A stretch of 64,000 nucleotides of DNA from Janthinobacterium sp. PC23-8. Its GTDB lineage: Bacteria; Pseudomonadota; Gammaproteobacteria; Burkholderiales; Burkholderiaceae_D. The notes under the pieces were generated by a model, which did not search any database, was not told the DNA's origin, and saw only the letters and a list, made by a program, of their open reading frames with translations. Shown here one piece after another: positions 52,744 through 63,358 of this stretch. The stretch is taken from NCBI RefSeq assembly GCF_002250505.1, contig NZ_NJGY01000003.1, positions 504,460 through 568,459 on the forward strand. The letters run 5' to 3'. The stretch's first letter is position 1. Every line of letters begins with the position of its first letter. The position numbers were made by a program, and so were the translations under genes.

Positions 52744-54948
52744 ATGTATCGCGATTTTCCGGAAGTCAATACAAAGGGCGAAGTGCTGATCGTCGAGGAT
52801 ACCCCGGCCTCGCTCAAGCTGTTGAGCGACCTGCTCGGCGGCGCCGGCTATGCCGTGCGCCAGGCACCCAATGGCGAACTGGCCCTGTGGACGGCGCAAG
52901 CGCGTCCGCCCGACCTGATCCTGCTCGACGTGCGCATGCCGGGCCTCGACGGCTTCGAAGTCTGCCGCCGCCTCAAGGCCATGCCCGAGCTGTGCCAGGT
53001 GCCGGTGATTTTCCTGTCGGCCCAGCACGATACCGACGACAAGGTGCGCGGCTTTGCGCTCGGCGCGGTCGACTTCATCGCCAAGCCGTTCCAGGCCGAA
53101 GAGATCCTGGCCCGCACCGACGCCCATGTACGCCTGCGCCACGCCCAGCTGCAACTGGCGCAGGAGCGCGTTACCCTGGAGCGGCGCGTCACCGAGCGCA
53201 CGGCCGAACTGGAACAGGTGGCCAGCACGCTGGCGCGCGAAGTGCAGATCCGTCGCGCCAACGAAGACCTGCTGCGCCTGTCCGGCCAGGTGTTCGAAGC
53301 GACCCAGGACGCCATCCTGATCACCGACCCGCAAGGCATCATCGTCACTTCCAACCCCGCTTTCACGCGCATTACCGGCTTTACGGCGCAGGACGTGCGC
53401 GGCATGGACATCATGCGCCTGCACGCCGGCGAGGCGGACGACGCGGCGTGCGCCGCGATGCACCAGGGCCTGCGCAGCAGCGGCTGCTGGTCGGGCGAGG
53501 TACAGACGCGGCGCAAGAGCGGCGACACCTATCCCAGCCACCTGAGCGCGACCACCGTGCATGGCCCGGACGGCGCCGTCATCAATTACATCGGCGTGTT
53601 CCTCGACATCAGCGAGCGCAAGGCCGAACAGCACCTGATCGACTTCCTGTCCTGGCACGACGCGTTGACGGGCCTGCCCAACCGCGCGCTGGTGCGCGAG
53701 CGCTTCGAACAGCAGCGCCTGGCCGTCATCCGCGACGGCCAGCAGATGGTGCTGATGTGCCTGGACCTGGACCGCTTCAAGAACATCAACGACTCGCATG
53801 GCCAGGCCGTCGGCGACAAGGCGCTGCAGGTGGTGGCGCGCTTTTTGACGGGTTGCGTGCGCGAAGGCGAGACGGTGGCGCGCCAGGGCGGCGATGAATT
53901 CCAGATCCTGCTGCAGGACGACGCGCTGCTGGGCCGCACCATGGCGCTGGCGCAGGCCATCCTGACCGGCCTGCGCGAGGAACTGAACGTGGGCGGCGAT
54001 CGCCTGGTGTTGACCACCAGCATCGGCATTGCCATGTGCCCGGCCGACGGCGACACCTTCGACGACCTGTTGCGCCATGCCGATACGGCCCTGGTGCGGG
54101 CCAAGGAAATGGGGCGCGACCACTATGCGTTTTTCACCGAACGCATGGGCAGCGATATCCGTGCCCGCCTGGCGATGCAGCAGCAGCTGCGCGGCGCCGT
54201 CGGGCGCGGTGAATTCGAGGTCCATTACCAGCCGCAGATGTGCTTGCGCAGCGGCGCCATGCTGGGCGCCGAAGCGCTGCTGCGCTGGAACAATCCGGTG
54301 CTGGGCAAGGTGCCGCCCAACCTGTTCATCGCGCTGGCCGAGGAATATGGCCTGATCACGGCGATCGGCGAATGGGTGCTCGACACCGTCTGCGCGCAGA
54401 TCCGTGCCTGGCAGGCTGCGGGCCTGGGCAGCATCAAGGTGGCCGTCAACCTGTCGGGCAAGCAGTTCGCGCAGGACCGCACCGTCCCATTCGTCGAGGC
54501 CACCTTGCGCAAATACGGCCTGGACCCCGCCTGCTTGGGCATTGAAATCACCGAAAGCACGGTGATGGGCGACCCGGACAAGGCGGTCGCCGCGCTCACC
54601 AGCCTGAAGGATATCGGCGTGAGCATCTCGCTCGACGACTTCGGCACCGGCTATTCCAGCCTGGGCTATTTGAAACGCTTTCCCATCGACGTGCTGAAGA
54701 TCGACAAGTCGTTTGTCGACGACGTCACCACCAGCAGCAGCGACGCGGCCATTGCCCTGTCGGTGATCTCGCTGGCGCACAACCTGCACATGCGCGTGAT
54801 CGCCGAGGGCGTGGAAACGCTTGCACAGGTCGACTTCCTGACCGAGCACGGCTGCGATGAAATGCAGGGCTACTACTTCAGCCGGCCGCTGGCGGCCGAG
54901 GCCTTCACGGTGCTGCTGCGCGAACAAGGTCCGCTCTGCCCCATCTGA
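52744..54948 (+). CDS. REC-PAS-GGDEF-EAL cyclic-di-GMP response regulator
   Basis: A 734-residue regulator of cyclic-di-GMP. The receiver (residues 13-130) has D62 as acceptor (LILLDVRMPG) and the lysine in IAKPFQ. A coiled coil leads to a PAS domain (about 185-300), then a GGDEF domain with the intact motif RQGGDEF and an EAL domain with EALLRW, DDFGTGYSSL and EGVET intact. Both synthesis and breakdown of cyclic-di-GMP are therefore possible. It lies 170 bp after the second kinase and may have its own promoter. Its stop is one base from the NtrC-like site of the urease operon. Confidence 0.93.
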   Translation: MYRDFPEVNTKGEVLIVEDTPASLKLLSDLLGGAGYAVRQAPNGELALWTAQARPPDLILLDVRMPGLDGFEVCRRLKAMPELCQVPVIFLSAQHDTDDKVRGFALGAVDFIAKPFQAEEILARTDAHVRLRHAQLQLAQERVTLERRVTERTAELEQVASTLAREVQIRRANEDLLRLSGQVFEATQDAILITDPQGIIVTSNPAFTRITGFTAQDVRGMDIMRLHAGEADDAACAAMHQGLRSSGCWSGEVQTRRKSGDTYPSHLSATTVHGPDGAVINYIGVFLDISERKAEQHLIDFLSWHDALTGLPNRALVRERFEQQRLAVIRDGQQMVLMCLDLDRFKNINDSHGQAVGDKALQVVARFLTGCVREGETVARQGGDEFQILLQDDALLGRTMALAQAILTGLREELNVGGDRLVLTTSIGIAMCPADGDTFDDLLRHADTALVRAKEMGRDHYAFFTERMGSDIRARLAMQQQLRGAVGRGEFEVHYQPQMCLRSGAMLGAEALLRWNNPVLGKVPPNLFIALAEEYGLITAIGEWVLDTVCAQIRAWQAAGLGSIKVAVNLSGKQFAQDRTVPFVEATLRKYGLDPACLGIEITESTVMGDPDKAVAALTSLKDIGVSISLDDFGTGYSSLGYLKRFPIDVLKIDKSFVDDVTTSSSDAAIALSVISLAHNLHMRVIAEGVETLAQVDFLTEHGCDEMQGYYFSRPLAAEAFTVLLREQGPLCPI

Positions 54949-54949
54949 T

Positions 54950-54966
54950 TGCACCATGATGGTGCG
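54950..54966 (+). promoter_or_regulatory. NtrC-like enhancer site of the urease operon
   Basis: TGCACCATGATGGTGCG contains GCACCAT-G-ATGGTGC, a perfect 7-bp inverted repeat that matches the NtrC consensus TGCACCA-N3-TGGTGCA except at the last base. A second half site (TGCACCA) is at 54982-54988. Both lie about 60-100 bp upstream of the predicted sigma-54 start, the usual place for NtrC. No T run follows, so it is not a terminator. Confidence 0.7.
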
Positions 54967-55024
54967 ACTGCCACACGGCGGTGCACCATTCTCACTATCC
55001 TTCTTCCCCTGCCGCCCCCGGCAT

Positions 55025-55040
55025 TGGCATGCATCGTGCT
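55025..55040 (+). promoter_or_regulatory. Sigma-54 promoter of the urease operon
   Basis: TTGGCATG-CATC-GTGCT has the GG (55026-55027) and GC (55038-55039) dinucleotides at the exact 10-bp interval, against the consensus TGGCACG-N4-TTGCW. Transcription would start near 55050, giving a 28-base leader to ureD. Confidence 0.65.
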
Positions 55041-55077
55041 TTGGTAGTGCTTATTTGCCAGCGCACACGCCACTGCC

Positions 55078-55947
55078 ATGCCCGACTGCACCACCGCCAT
55101 CCTGCCGCCAGTTGCCGAACCCTCCCACGGACCGTGGCAGGCGCACCTGACGCTGGGCTTCGCCCTGCATGGCGACGTCAGCCGGCTGGTCGAACGCCGC
55201 CACAGCGGCCCGCTGCGCGTGCAAAAACCCTTGTATCCGGAAGGCGGCGCGGTCTGCCACGCCATCATCGTGCATCCGCCGGGCGGGGTGGTGGGCGGCG
55301 ACCAGCTGGCCGTCGACGCCACCGTGGGCGATGGCGCGCAGGCCTTGCTGACGTCGCCGGGCGCGGCCAAGTGGTACCGCGCCAACGGCCATGTCTCGGG
55401 CCAGCACATCGTGCTGCGTGCCGGCGCCGGCGCGGCCATCGAATGGCTGCCGCAGGAGAGCATTTTTTTCGACCAGGCTTGCGTGCGGCTGCGCCATGAG
55501 GTGGAGCTGGCGTCTGACGCCAGTTATATCGGCCTCGATATCGTTTGCCTGGGCCGCAGTGCGTCGGGCGAAACGTTCAACACGGGCAGCATCGGCCAGC
55601 ACACGCAAGTGCGCCGCGGCGGCAAGCTGCTGTGGTGGGAGCAGGGCGTGCTGGCGGCCGGCGGGCCGCTGATGCAAGGCGCGCTGGGCATGGCCGGCCA
55701 TACCGTGTGCGCCACCTTGCTGGCGGTCGGGCCGGTGCTGCCGGCGCCGCTGCTGGCGGCCCTGCGCGCGCTGGCCGTGCCCGAGGGAGCGCAGTTTGGC
55801 GCCACGCAGATGAAATCGGTGCTGGTGGTGCGATTGCTGTGCGGCGACAGCGAAGCGGCGCGCCGCGTGATGCTGCTGGCCTGGCAGTTGCTGCGGCCGG
55901 CCTTGCTGGGACGCGCGGCGGTGATTCCCCGCATCTGGAATACCTGA
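55078..55947 (+). CDS. ureD: Urease accessory protein UreD
   Basis: A 289-residue UreD, the platform that binds apo-urease and recruits UreF and UreG for nickel insertion. Family marks are [51 protein letters not shown] and [12 protein letters not shown]. It is the first gene of the operon, behind the NtrC/sigma-54 region, and ends 17 bp before ureA. Confidence 0.95.
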   Translation: MPDCTTAILPPVAEPSHGPWQAHLTLGFALHGDVSRLVERRHSGPLRVQKPLYPEGGAVCHAIIVHPPGGVVGGDQLAVDATVGDGAQALLTSPGAAKWYRANGHVSGQHIVLRAGAGAAIEWLPQESIFFDQACVRLRHEVELASDASYIGLDIVCLGRSASGETFNTGSIGQHTQVRRGGKLLWWEQGVLAAGGPLMQGALGMAGHTVCATLLAVGPVLPAPLLAALRALAVPEGAQFGATQMKSVLVVRLLCGDSEAARRVMLLAWQLLRPALLGRAAVIPRIWNT

Positions 55948-55964
55948 ACCTACAAAGGACAACC

Positions 55965-56267
55965 ATGGATTTGACACCACGCGAAAAAGACAAGCTGCTT
56001 ATTTTTACCGCCTCGCTGCTGGCCGAGCGGCGCCTGGCGCGCGGCCTGAAACTCAATTATCCGGAAGCGGTGGCGCTGATCAGCGCGGCCATCATGGAAG
56101 GCGCGCGCGACGGCAAGTCGGTGGCGCAACTGATGTCGGACGGCGCGCGCATCCTCACGCGCGACGACGTGATGGACGGCATCGCCGAAATGATCCCCGA
56201 TATTCAGGTCGAGGCGACGTTCCCCGATGGCAGCAAGCTCGTGACCGTGCATAACCCGATACCGTAG
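55965..56267 (+). CDS. ureA: Urease gamma subunit
   Basis: A 100-residue gamma subunit starting [20 protein letters not shown] and ending VTVHNPI, the standard length. The family helix [21 protein letters not shown] is present in order over residues 30-50. The ATG at 55965 follows AAAGGACA; the frame is open far upstream through ureD but without homology. Confidence 0.97.
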   Translation: MDLTPREKDKLLIFTASLLAERRLARGLKLNYPEAVALISAAIMEGARDGKSVAQLMSDGARILTRDDVMDGIAEMIPDIQVEATFPDGSKLVTVHNPIP

Positions 56268-56296
56268 TCACCCCAGCATTTTTACAGGAGCCGGAC

Positions 56297-56626
56297 ATGA
56301 TCCCAGGCGAATACAGATTGGAAGAAGGCGAAATCAGTATCAACGCGGGCCGTACCACGGCCACCGTGGTGGTGGCCAATCGCGGCGACCGGCCGATACA
56401 GGTCGGCTCGCATTTTCATTTTTTCGAAGTCAACCCGGCGCTGGCGTTCGAGCGCTGGCGCGCCTATGGCATGCGCCTCAATATCGCCGCCGGCACCGCC
56501 GTGCGCTTCGAGCCGGGCCAGCAGCGCACGGTGGAGCTGGTGGCGCTGGCGGGCGAGCGCAAGGTCTTCGGCTTCAACGGCGAAGTCATGGGCGAATTGA
56601 AAGATACTCCACCCGGAAAGGATTGA
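56297..56626 (+). CDS. ureB: Urease beta subunit
   Basis: A 109-residue beta subunit ([51 protein letters not shown]), of normal length and separate from ureA, as in other proteobacteria. A ribosome site ACAGGAG precedes it. It ends one base before the ureC ATG. Confidence 0.97.
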   Translation: MIPGEYRLEEGEISINAGRTTATVVVANRGDRPIQVGSHFHFFEVNPALAFERWRAYGMRLNIAAGTAVRFEPGQQRTVELVALAGERKVFGFNGEVMGELKDTPPGKD

Positions 56627-56627
56627 G

Positions 56628-58328
<1,701 letters not shown>

Positions 58329-58340
58329 GACTCATTGGAA

Positions 58341-58859
58341 ATGACCATGCTCACATTGCATACCAAACTGGCGGCCGACGATGGCCGTCCCGTGATCGGC
58401 CAGCTGGTGCTGCCGTATGATCAGCGTGAAAAATGCCGGCTGCGCGCCACCTTGTCGACCGGCGAGGAAGCGGCGGTGTTTACCGTGCGCGGCACGGTGC
58501 TGCGCGACGGCGAGCTGATGACGGGGCCCGATGGCCGCGTGGTGCAAATCGTCGCCGCGCGCGAACCGACCTACCTGGTGCGCTGCGAAAACGCCCACGC
58601 CTTGCTGCGCTGCGCTTTCCACCTCGGCAACCGCCACACGCAGGCGCAGGTGGGCGACGGCTTCCTGCGCATCCGCAAGGATGCGGTATTGAAGGAAATG
58701 CTCGAAGGCCTGCAGGCGACCGTGACGGAAGAAAACGCGCCGTTCGAGCCGGAATCGGGCGCTTACGGCGGCGGCCATGGCCACCACGAGCACGGCCAGC
58801 ATCTGCTCGCGCCCGTGCCGCTGCGCCAGAAAATTCACCGTCCCGGCGACGCCGCCTGA
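58341..58859 (+). CDS. ureE: Urease accessory nickel chaperone UreE
   Basis: A 172-residue UreE that carries nickel to the UreDFG complex. The N-terminal domain and the metal-binding domain with CAFHLGNRHTQAQV are present. The C-terminus is His-rich (GGHGHHEHGQH), a nickel-storing tail. I use the ATG at 58341; the neighbouring ATG at 58347 is equally possible. Its stop overlaps the ureF start. Confidence 0.94.
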   Translation: MTMLTLHTKLAADDGRPVIGQLVLPYDQREKCRLRATLSTGEEAAVFTVRGTVLRDGELMTGPDGRVVQIVAAREPTYLVRCENAHALLRCAFHLGNRHTQAQVGDGFLRIRKDAVLKEMLEGLQATVTEENAPFEPESGAYGGGHGHHEHGQHLLAPVPLRQKIHRPGDAA

Positions 58860-59539
58860 TGCAGGCGTCGGCATTGCTGCACTTGCTGCAGTTCGCCAGC
58901 CCGGCCCTGCCGATCGGCGCCTACAGCTATTCGCAGGGGCTGGAAGCGGCACTCGAGAGCGGCATCGTGCGCGACGCGGCCACCGCCCGCCACTGGATCG
59001 CCGAACACCTCGCTGGCGTGGTGGCGCGCTGGGAAGCGCCCCTGTGCTGGCGCCTGATGCAGGCGTTCGAACAGCAGGACTTTGACAGCGTGCGGCTGTG
59101 GAGCGAGCGCTTTGTCGCTTCGCGCGATACGTTTGAATTTCGCGCAGAGACCATCCAGATGGGCTTTTCGCTGACCAGGCTGCTGGCCGAGCTGGGCGTG
59201 GCCGACGGCGCGCTGATCGCCATGTTGCAAAGCGAACCCGAAGTGGCGTTGCCGACGGCCTATGCCTGCGCGGTGGCGGCGCTGCGGATTCCACGCCAGG
59301 AAGCCTTGCTGGCGATGCTGTTCGCCTGGGCTGAAAACCAGGTGCTGGTGTGCGTCAAATCGGTGCCGCTGGGGCAGGTGGCTGGCCAGCGCCTGCTGCT
59401 GTCGCTGCGCCCCGAACTGGAGGCGGCGGCCGTCACCGCGCAGAGCCTGCAAGACGACGAGATGGGCAACTGGACGCCGGGCCTGTCGCTGCTGTCGATG
59501 CGGCACGAAGTGCAGTACAGCCGGCTGTACCGTTCCTGA
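58859..59539 (+). CDS. ureF: Urease accessory protein UreF
   Basis: A 226-residue all-helical UreF that links UreD to the GTPase UreG. The start [21 protein letters not shown] is the family signature, and the ending with [25 protein letters not shown] is typical. The ATG overlaps the ureE stop (TGATG). Although the frame is open upstream, that part only overlaps ureE in another frame. Confidence 0.95.
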   Translation: MQASALLHLLQFASPALPIGAYSYSQGLEAALESGIVRDAATARHWIAEHLAGVVARWEAPLCWRLMQAFEQQDFDSVRLWSERFVASRDTFEFRAETIQMGFSLTRLLAELGVADGALIAMLQSEPEVALPTAYACAVAALRIPRQEALLAMLFAWAENQVLVCVKSVPLGQVAGQRLLLSLRPELEAAAVTAQSLQDDEMGNWTPGLSLLSMRHEVQYSRLYRS

Positions 59540-59568
59540 ACCATGAGAGAACAACCAAGAGGCAATAT

Positions 59569-60201
59569 ATGACAACGATAACTTCCAATCCGCTGCGCGT
59601 CGGCATCGGCGGGCCGGTCGGCTCGGGCAAGACGGCCTTGTGCGAAATGCTGTGCAAGGGCATGCGCGACCGCTATGACATGGCCGTCATCACCAATGAC
59701 ATCTACACCAAGGAGGACATGGAGATTTTGCTGCGCGCCGACGCCTTGCCGGCCGAGCGCCTGATGGGCGTGGAGACGGGCGGCTGTCCGCACACGGCGA
59801 TCCGCGAAGATGCCTCCATCAACCTCGAAGCGATCGCCCGCATGCAGGCCGATTTTCCGAACCTGGACCTGATCCTGGTCGAATCGGGCGGCGACAACCT
59901 GGCCGCCACCTTCAGCCCGGAATTGTCGGACCTGACGATCTATGTGATCGACGTGGCCGGCGGCGAAAAGATTCCGCGCAAGGGCGGCCCCGGCATCACG
60001 CGCTCGGACTTGCTCATCATCAACAAGACCGACCTGGCGCCGCATGTGGGCGCGGACCTGGACGTGATGGCGCGCGACGCCAAACAGCAGCGCGGCAGCC
60101 GCCCGTTCATCTTTACCAACCTGCGCAGCGGCGACGGCGTGCAGGCCGTGATTGATTTTATCCGCGAGCAAGGTTTGCTCGATCAACAGGAGATGCAATG
60201 A
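59569..60201 (+). CDS. ureG: Urease accessory GTPase UreG
   Basis: A 210-residue SIMIBI GTPase that drives nickel insertion. The P loop is [13 protein letters not shown], the nickel-binding motif is [13 protein letters not shown] (Cys-Pro-His), and the base-recognition motif is [13 protein letters not shown]. The start at 59569 follows AAGAGGCAA. It overlaps hupE by four bases. Confidence 0.97.
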   Translation: MTTITSNPLRVGIGGPVGSGKTALCEMLCKGMRDRYDMAVITNDIYTKEDMEILLRADALPAERLMGVETGGCPHTAIREDASINLEAIARMQADFPNLDLILVESGGDNLAATFSPELSDLTIYVIDVAGGEKIPRKGGPGITRSDLLIINKTDLAPHVGADLDVMARDAKQQRGSRPFIFTNLRSGDGVQAVIDFIREQGLLDQQEMQ

Positions 60202-60758
60202 CTATCTTTTCCCTGAAACACACGGCCGTGCTGGCCAGCTTGTCCTTGCTGGCGCTGCCTGCCATGGCTCACCCCGGCCACGGCGAGGCAGTGGGTTTCC
60301 TGGCCGGCCTGGCCCATCCGTTTACCGGGCTCGACCATTTGCTGGCAATGCTGGGTGTGGGCGCCTGGGGCGGCCAGCAGCGCTTGTCCCTGACGCAGCC
60401 GGCAACGTTTCTCGGCATGATGCTGCTGGGCGCACTGGCCGGCATGGCCGGGCTCGGCATTCCCGGGCTGGAGATGGGCATTGCCGCCACCGTCGCGCTG
60501 ACCGGCATGGCCATTGCGCTGGCACTGGCGCTGCCGAACTGGCTGGGCATCGGTCTGGTCGGTTTGTTCGCGCTGGCGCATGGCAATGCCCATGGACACG
60601 AATTGCCGGCGGCGTCGGCCACCTTCGGCTTCATGCTGGCCTCCGGCATCTTGCTGATGAGCGGGCGTTTTATCGGCCAGGTGATGGCCGAACGCGTCGT
60701 GCGCGTGGCGGGCGCGGCCATGACGGCGGCCGGCCTGGTGCTGATGGGAATGAACTAA
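60198..60758 (+). CDS. hupE: HupE/UreJ-family nickel permease
   Basis: A 186-residue membrane protein with a signal peptide ([11 protein letters not shown]), so that the mature protein begins with a His-rich metal motif. The family motif [19 protein letters not shown] is in the first helix, and six or so further membrane segments follow, including [10 protein letters not shown]. It overlaps ureG by ATGA and is the last gene of the operon. It probably brings in nickel for the urease. Confidence 0.93.
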   Translation: MTIFSLKHTAVLASLSLLALPAMAHPGHGEAVGFLAGLAHPFTGLDHLLAMLGVGAWGGQQRLSLTQPATFLGMMLLGALAGMAGLGIPGLEMGIAATVALTGMAIALALALPNWLGIGLVGLFALAHGNAHGHELPAASATFGFMLASGILLMSGRFIGQVMAERVVRVAGAAMTAAGLVLMGMN

Positions 60759-60762
60759 AGGG

Positions 60763-61371
60763 TTAACCAGGGCGTTTTTCCGACAGGACAATCGGCGCGG
60801 CATTTTCAGGATGCAAGCCCTGGTGCCCGGCATACACGGCGGCAATCGCCGCCATGTCGGCGTACTTGTTGCCCGTCAGATATAAATGGTCGACCACGCC
60901 CAGCACCTTGCTCGGGTAGTCGATATACACCAGCACCAGCGGCACCTTGGCCGCCAGCGCCAGGTGATAAAAGCCGCTGCGCCAGTTCGGGCGGTAGCTG
61001 CGCGTCGCTTCGGGCGTGATCGCCAGCCAGTACCAGTTTGCGGCCAGCATGCGCTCGGCCTGGCGGTCTATGGTGCCGCTGGTGGTGCTGCGGTCGACCG
61101 GCTCGCCGCCCAGGTAGCGCATCAGTTTGCCGATGGGGCCACGGAACAGCGAGTCTTTGGCCAGCCAGCGAAACGGCAGGTCGAGCGCCCATTTGCCGAA
61201 CAGGCCGATCGGGAAATCCCAGTTCGAGGTATGCGGATAGACCACCACGATGCCGCGCGGGCCGGGCAGCGGCCGAAAGCGCAGGCGCCAGCCGAACAGG
61301 TTCAACACGCGCAAGGCGCTGCGGCGGCGCCAGGTGGGCAAATCGTGCGGCTGTACAAAGTGGTCTTGCAT
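60763..61371 (-). CDS. PlsC-like acyltransferase
   Basis: A 202-residue protein of the lysophospholipid-acyltransferase superfamily. The catalytic HX4D motif is PHTSNWDF, followed by FRGPIGKLMRYLGGEPVDR and the EATRSYRPNWRSGFYHLA block. I start at 61371, with GAGGACAG upstream. There is no clear membrane anchor beyond one hydrophobic strand. It is convergent with hupE, four bases apart, and not part of the urease system. The acyl acceptor is not known. Confidence 0.87.
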   Translation of the reverse strand: MQDHFVQPHDLPTWRRRSALRVLNLFGWRLRFRPLPGPRGIVVVYPHTSNWDFPIGLFGKWALDLPFRWLAKDSLFRGPIGKLMRYLGGEPVDRSTTSGTIDRQAERMLAANWYWLAITPEATRSYRPNWRSGFYHLALAAKVPLVLVYIDYPSKVLGVVDHLYLTGNKYADMAAIAAVYAGHQGLHPENAAPIVLSEKRPG

Positions 61372-61631
61372 CGCTGTCCTCGTCTGGTGTGGTCTGTGTG
61401 TTTGCCGGCGGCCGGCCGCACTCACAGTTTCTACACAGCAAAAAACCGCGCAGGCATTCTATCCGCCTCAGCCGTCCCCGACAAGCAAAGCGGGCTCTGC
61501 CTTTGACCTGGCAGACGCCGCTGCCATCGCTTGCCCTGCGCCTGTGGTTTTTTTGTGCCCAAGTGCAGGTATCGCGGCACCAAATGCGCTGGCTGCTGTC
61601 TTACCAAATTGACAGGTAAAACGGAGGCCGA

Positions 61632-62981
61632 ATGTCGATAAAACAGGTGTTGTGCATTGATCTGGGCGGCCATGGTTTTTTACGCGAGGCCGGAGCGCGC
61701 GAACTGGGCGCGGCATGGCAGGGGTGGCAGGTGTATCCCGTCAAGACACTGGCGGCGGCCGCGCGCGCCTTGCGCAGCCAGCCGTTTGCCGTTGGCGTGC
61801 TGATGTCCTCACTCGATGGCCTGGACGAAATTGACCGTTTCCTGCAGCAGCACTGGGCCACGCACTGGATCGGCGTGTTTCCGCCGCGCATATTGCAAAG
61901 CGCCGCCTGCCGCCGCCTGGTGCGCGATCATTGCTATGACTATCACACCTTGCCGATCGATACCGTGCGCCTCCAGCACACCCTGGGCCATGCCCATGGC
62001 TGGGCTTCGCTGCGCGACCAGGCCGAGCTTGCTTCAACTGAAGCGATCGAGGCCGACATGGGCCTGAAAGGGCACGGCGTGGCCGTCGAGCGCCTGCGGC
62101 GCCAGATCCGCAAGGTAGCCGGCGCCAGCGCGCCCGTGCTGATCTGGGGCGAGTCCGGCAGCGGCAAGGAACTGACGGCGCAAGCCATCCATGCGCACTC
62201 GCCACGCGCGGCCGGCCCCTTCGTGCCGATCAATTGCGGTGCGATTCCGGCCGGCCTGGCGCAGTCGGAACTGTTCGGCCACGAACGCGGCGCATTTACG
62301 GGCGCGGCGCGCGACAAGCGCGGGCTGATCGAATCGGCCGCCGGCGGCACCGTGTTTCTCGACGAAATAGGCGACTTGCCGCTGGCCTTGCAAACCAATC
62401 TGCTGCGCTTCTTGCAGGAAAAAACCATCCACCGTGTCGGCGCCTCGCACAGCATTGCCGTCGACGCGCGCGTGATTGCCGCCTCGCATGTAAATCTGCT
62501 GCATGCGGTACAGCAGGGCAGTTTCCGCGAAGACTTGTATTACCGCCTCAATGTGCTCGCGCTCGATGTGCCGCCGCTGCGCGAGCGCAAGGAAGACGTG
62601 CTGTCGCTGGCCAATCATTTCTTTGCCACCTACCTGACGGAACGCTCGCCACTGGTCAAGGGCTTCAGCAGCGCCGCCGCGCAAGCCATGCTGGAACACG
62701 GTTGGCCGGGCAATGTCCGCGAGCTGATCAACCGGGTGCGGCGCGCCATGGTGATGGCCGAGGGCCGATTGATCGTGCCGCAGGATCTGGGCCTGGCCGC
62801 CAGTGGCCCTGCCGCCACCGGCAACGCGCCCCTGGGCGGCCTGCGCCTGCGCGCCGACCGCGACGCGGTACAGGCCAGCCTGGCCAGGTGCGGCCGCAAT
62901 ATCAGCCAGGCCGCGCGCGAACTGGGCGTGTCGCGCATGACCTTGTACCGGCTGATCAAGAAACTCAATATCAAGTGCTGA
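61632..62981 (+). CDS. Sigma-54-dependent activator with degenerate receiver (VpsR-like)
   Basis: A 449-residue enhancer-binding protein. The AAA+ domain (about 140-370) has Walker A GESGSGKE, the sigma-54-contacting loop GAFTGA and Walker B VFLDEIGDL, and a Fis-type helix-turn-helix ends the protein (NISQAARELGVSRMTLYRL). The first 130 residues look like a receiver, but the acceptor position reads VLMSSLDG, with Ser for Asp, and the switch lysine position reads YHTLPID, with Leu. Phosphorylation is therefore unlikely, as in VpsR-type regulators that respond to cyclic-di-GMP. GGAGG precedes the ATG. A consensus sigma-54 promoter lies 290 bp downstream, before a secreted protein gene. Confidence 0.92.
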   Translation: MSIKQVLCIDLGGHGFLREAGARELGAAWQGWQVYPVKTLAAAARALRSQPFAVGVLMSSLDGLDEIDRFLQQHWATHWIGVFPPRILQSAACRRLVRDHCYDYHTLPIDTVRLQHTLGHAHGWASLRDQAELASTEAIEADMGLKGHGVAVERLRRQIRKVAGASAPVLIWGESGSGKELTAQAIHAHSPRAAGPFVPINCGAIPAGLAQSELFGHERGAFTGAARDKRGLIESAAGGTVFLDEIGDLPLALQTNLLRFLQEKTIHRVGASHSIAVDARVIAASHVNLLHAVQQGSFREDLYYRLNVLALDVPPLRERKEDVLSLANHFFATYLTERSPLVKGFSSAAAQAMLEHGWPGNVRELINRVRRAMVMAEGRLIVPQDLGLAASGPAATGNAPLGGLRLRADRDAVQASLARCGRNISQAARELGVSRMTLYRLIKKLNIKC

Positions 62982-63272
62982 GGTGGCGCGATGACCTTGC
63001 CGCGGGCAGTGTCCTGCGCCGGCGGCACTGTCACATCCGGGCGCCAACGTCACATTATTGAGTCAGCCGTAGCGCATCAGGATGCGATGGCAAGCCCTTG
63101 ATTGGAAAGGGAATATGCGCCGACGGTGGCAACTGCGCCGCTTGCCGGGTGTCTCGCTGGGGTGACAGTTATGCCACGACGCGCGGGTACAGCAGCCTCG
63201 CCGCCTGGCGGCGCGTGCCCTGGACCCAAAAATATCATTGCAAATCAATGGCTTGTCATTAAGTCATTGTCC
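62982..63272. other. Intergenic region, probable enhancer area
   Basis: No gene is supported here. It contains ACTGTCAC (63027-63034) and the inverted match GTGACAGT (63162-63169), plus a direct repeat GTCACAT (63030 and 63049). These could be upstream activator sites for the sigma-54 promoter that follows. Confidence 0.3.
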
Positions 63273-63288
63273 TGGCACCAAGCTTGCA
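63273..63288 (+). promoter_or_regulatory. Sigma-54 promoter
   Basis: TGGCACCAAGCTTGCA matches the consensus TGGCACG-N4-TTGCW at all but one defined base, with the GG and GC at the correct 10-bp interval. Transcription should start near 63300, about 60 bp before the next gene. Confidence 0.85.
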
Positions 63289-63358
63289 TTTGCACCCTGA
63301 GCCTGACCGTGATAGTCCGGCGCCGGCATTCTGATCAACTTCTAGACAGGGAACTGCA

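Noticed and set aside
54951..54965. Hairpin after the GGDEF-EAL gene as a terminator
   Set aside because: No T run follows and the sequence matches the NtrC site consensus much better.
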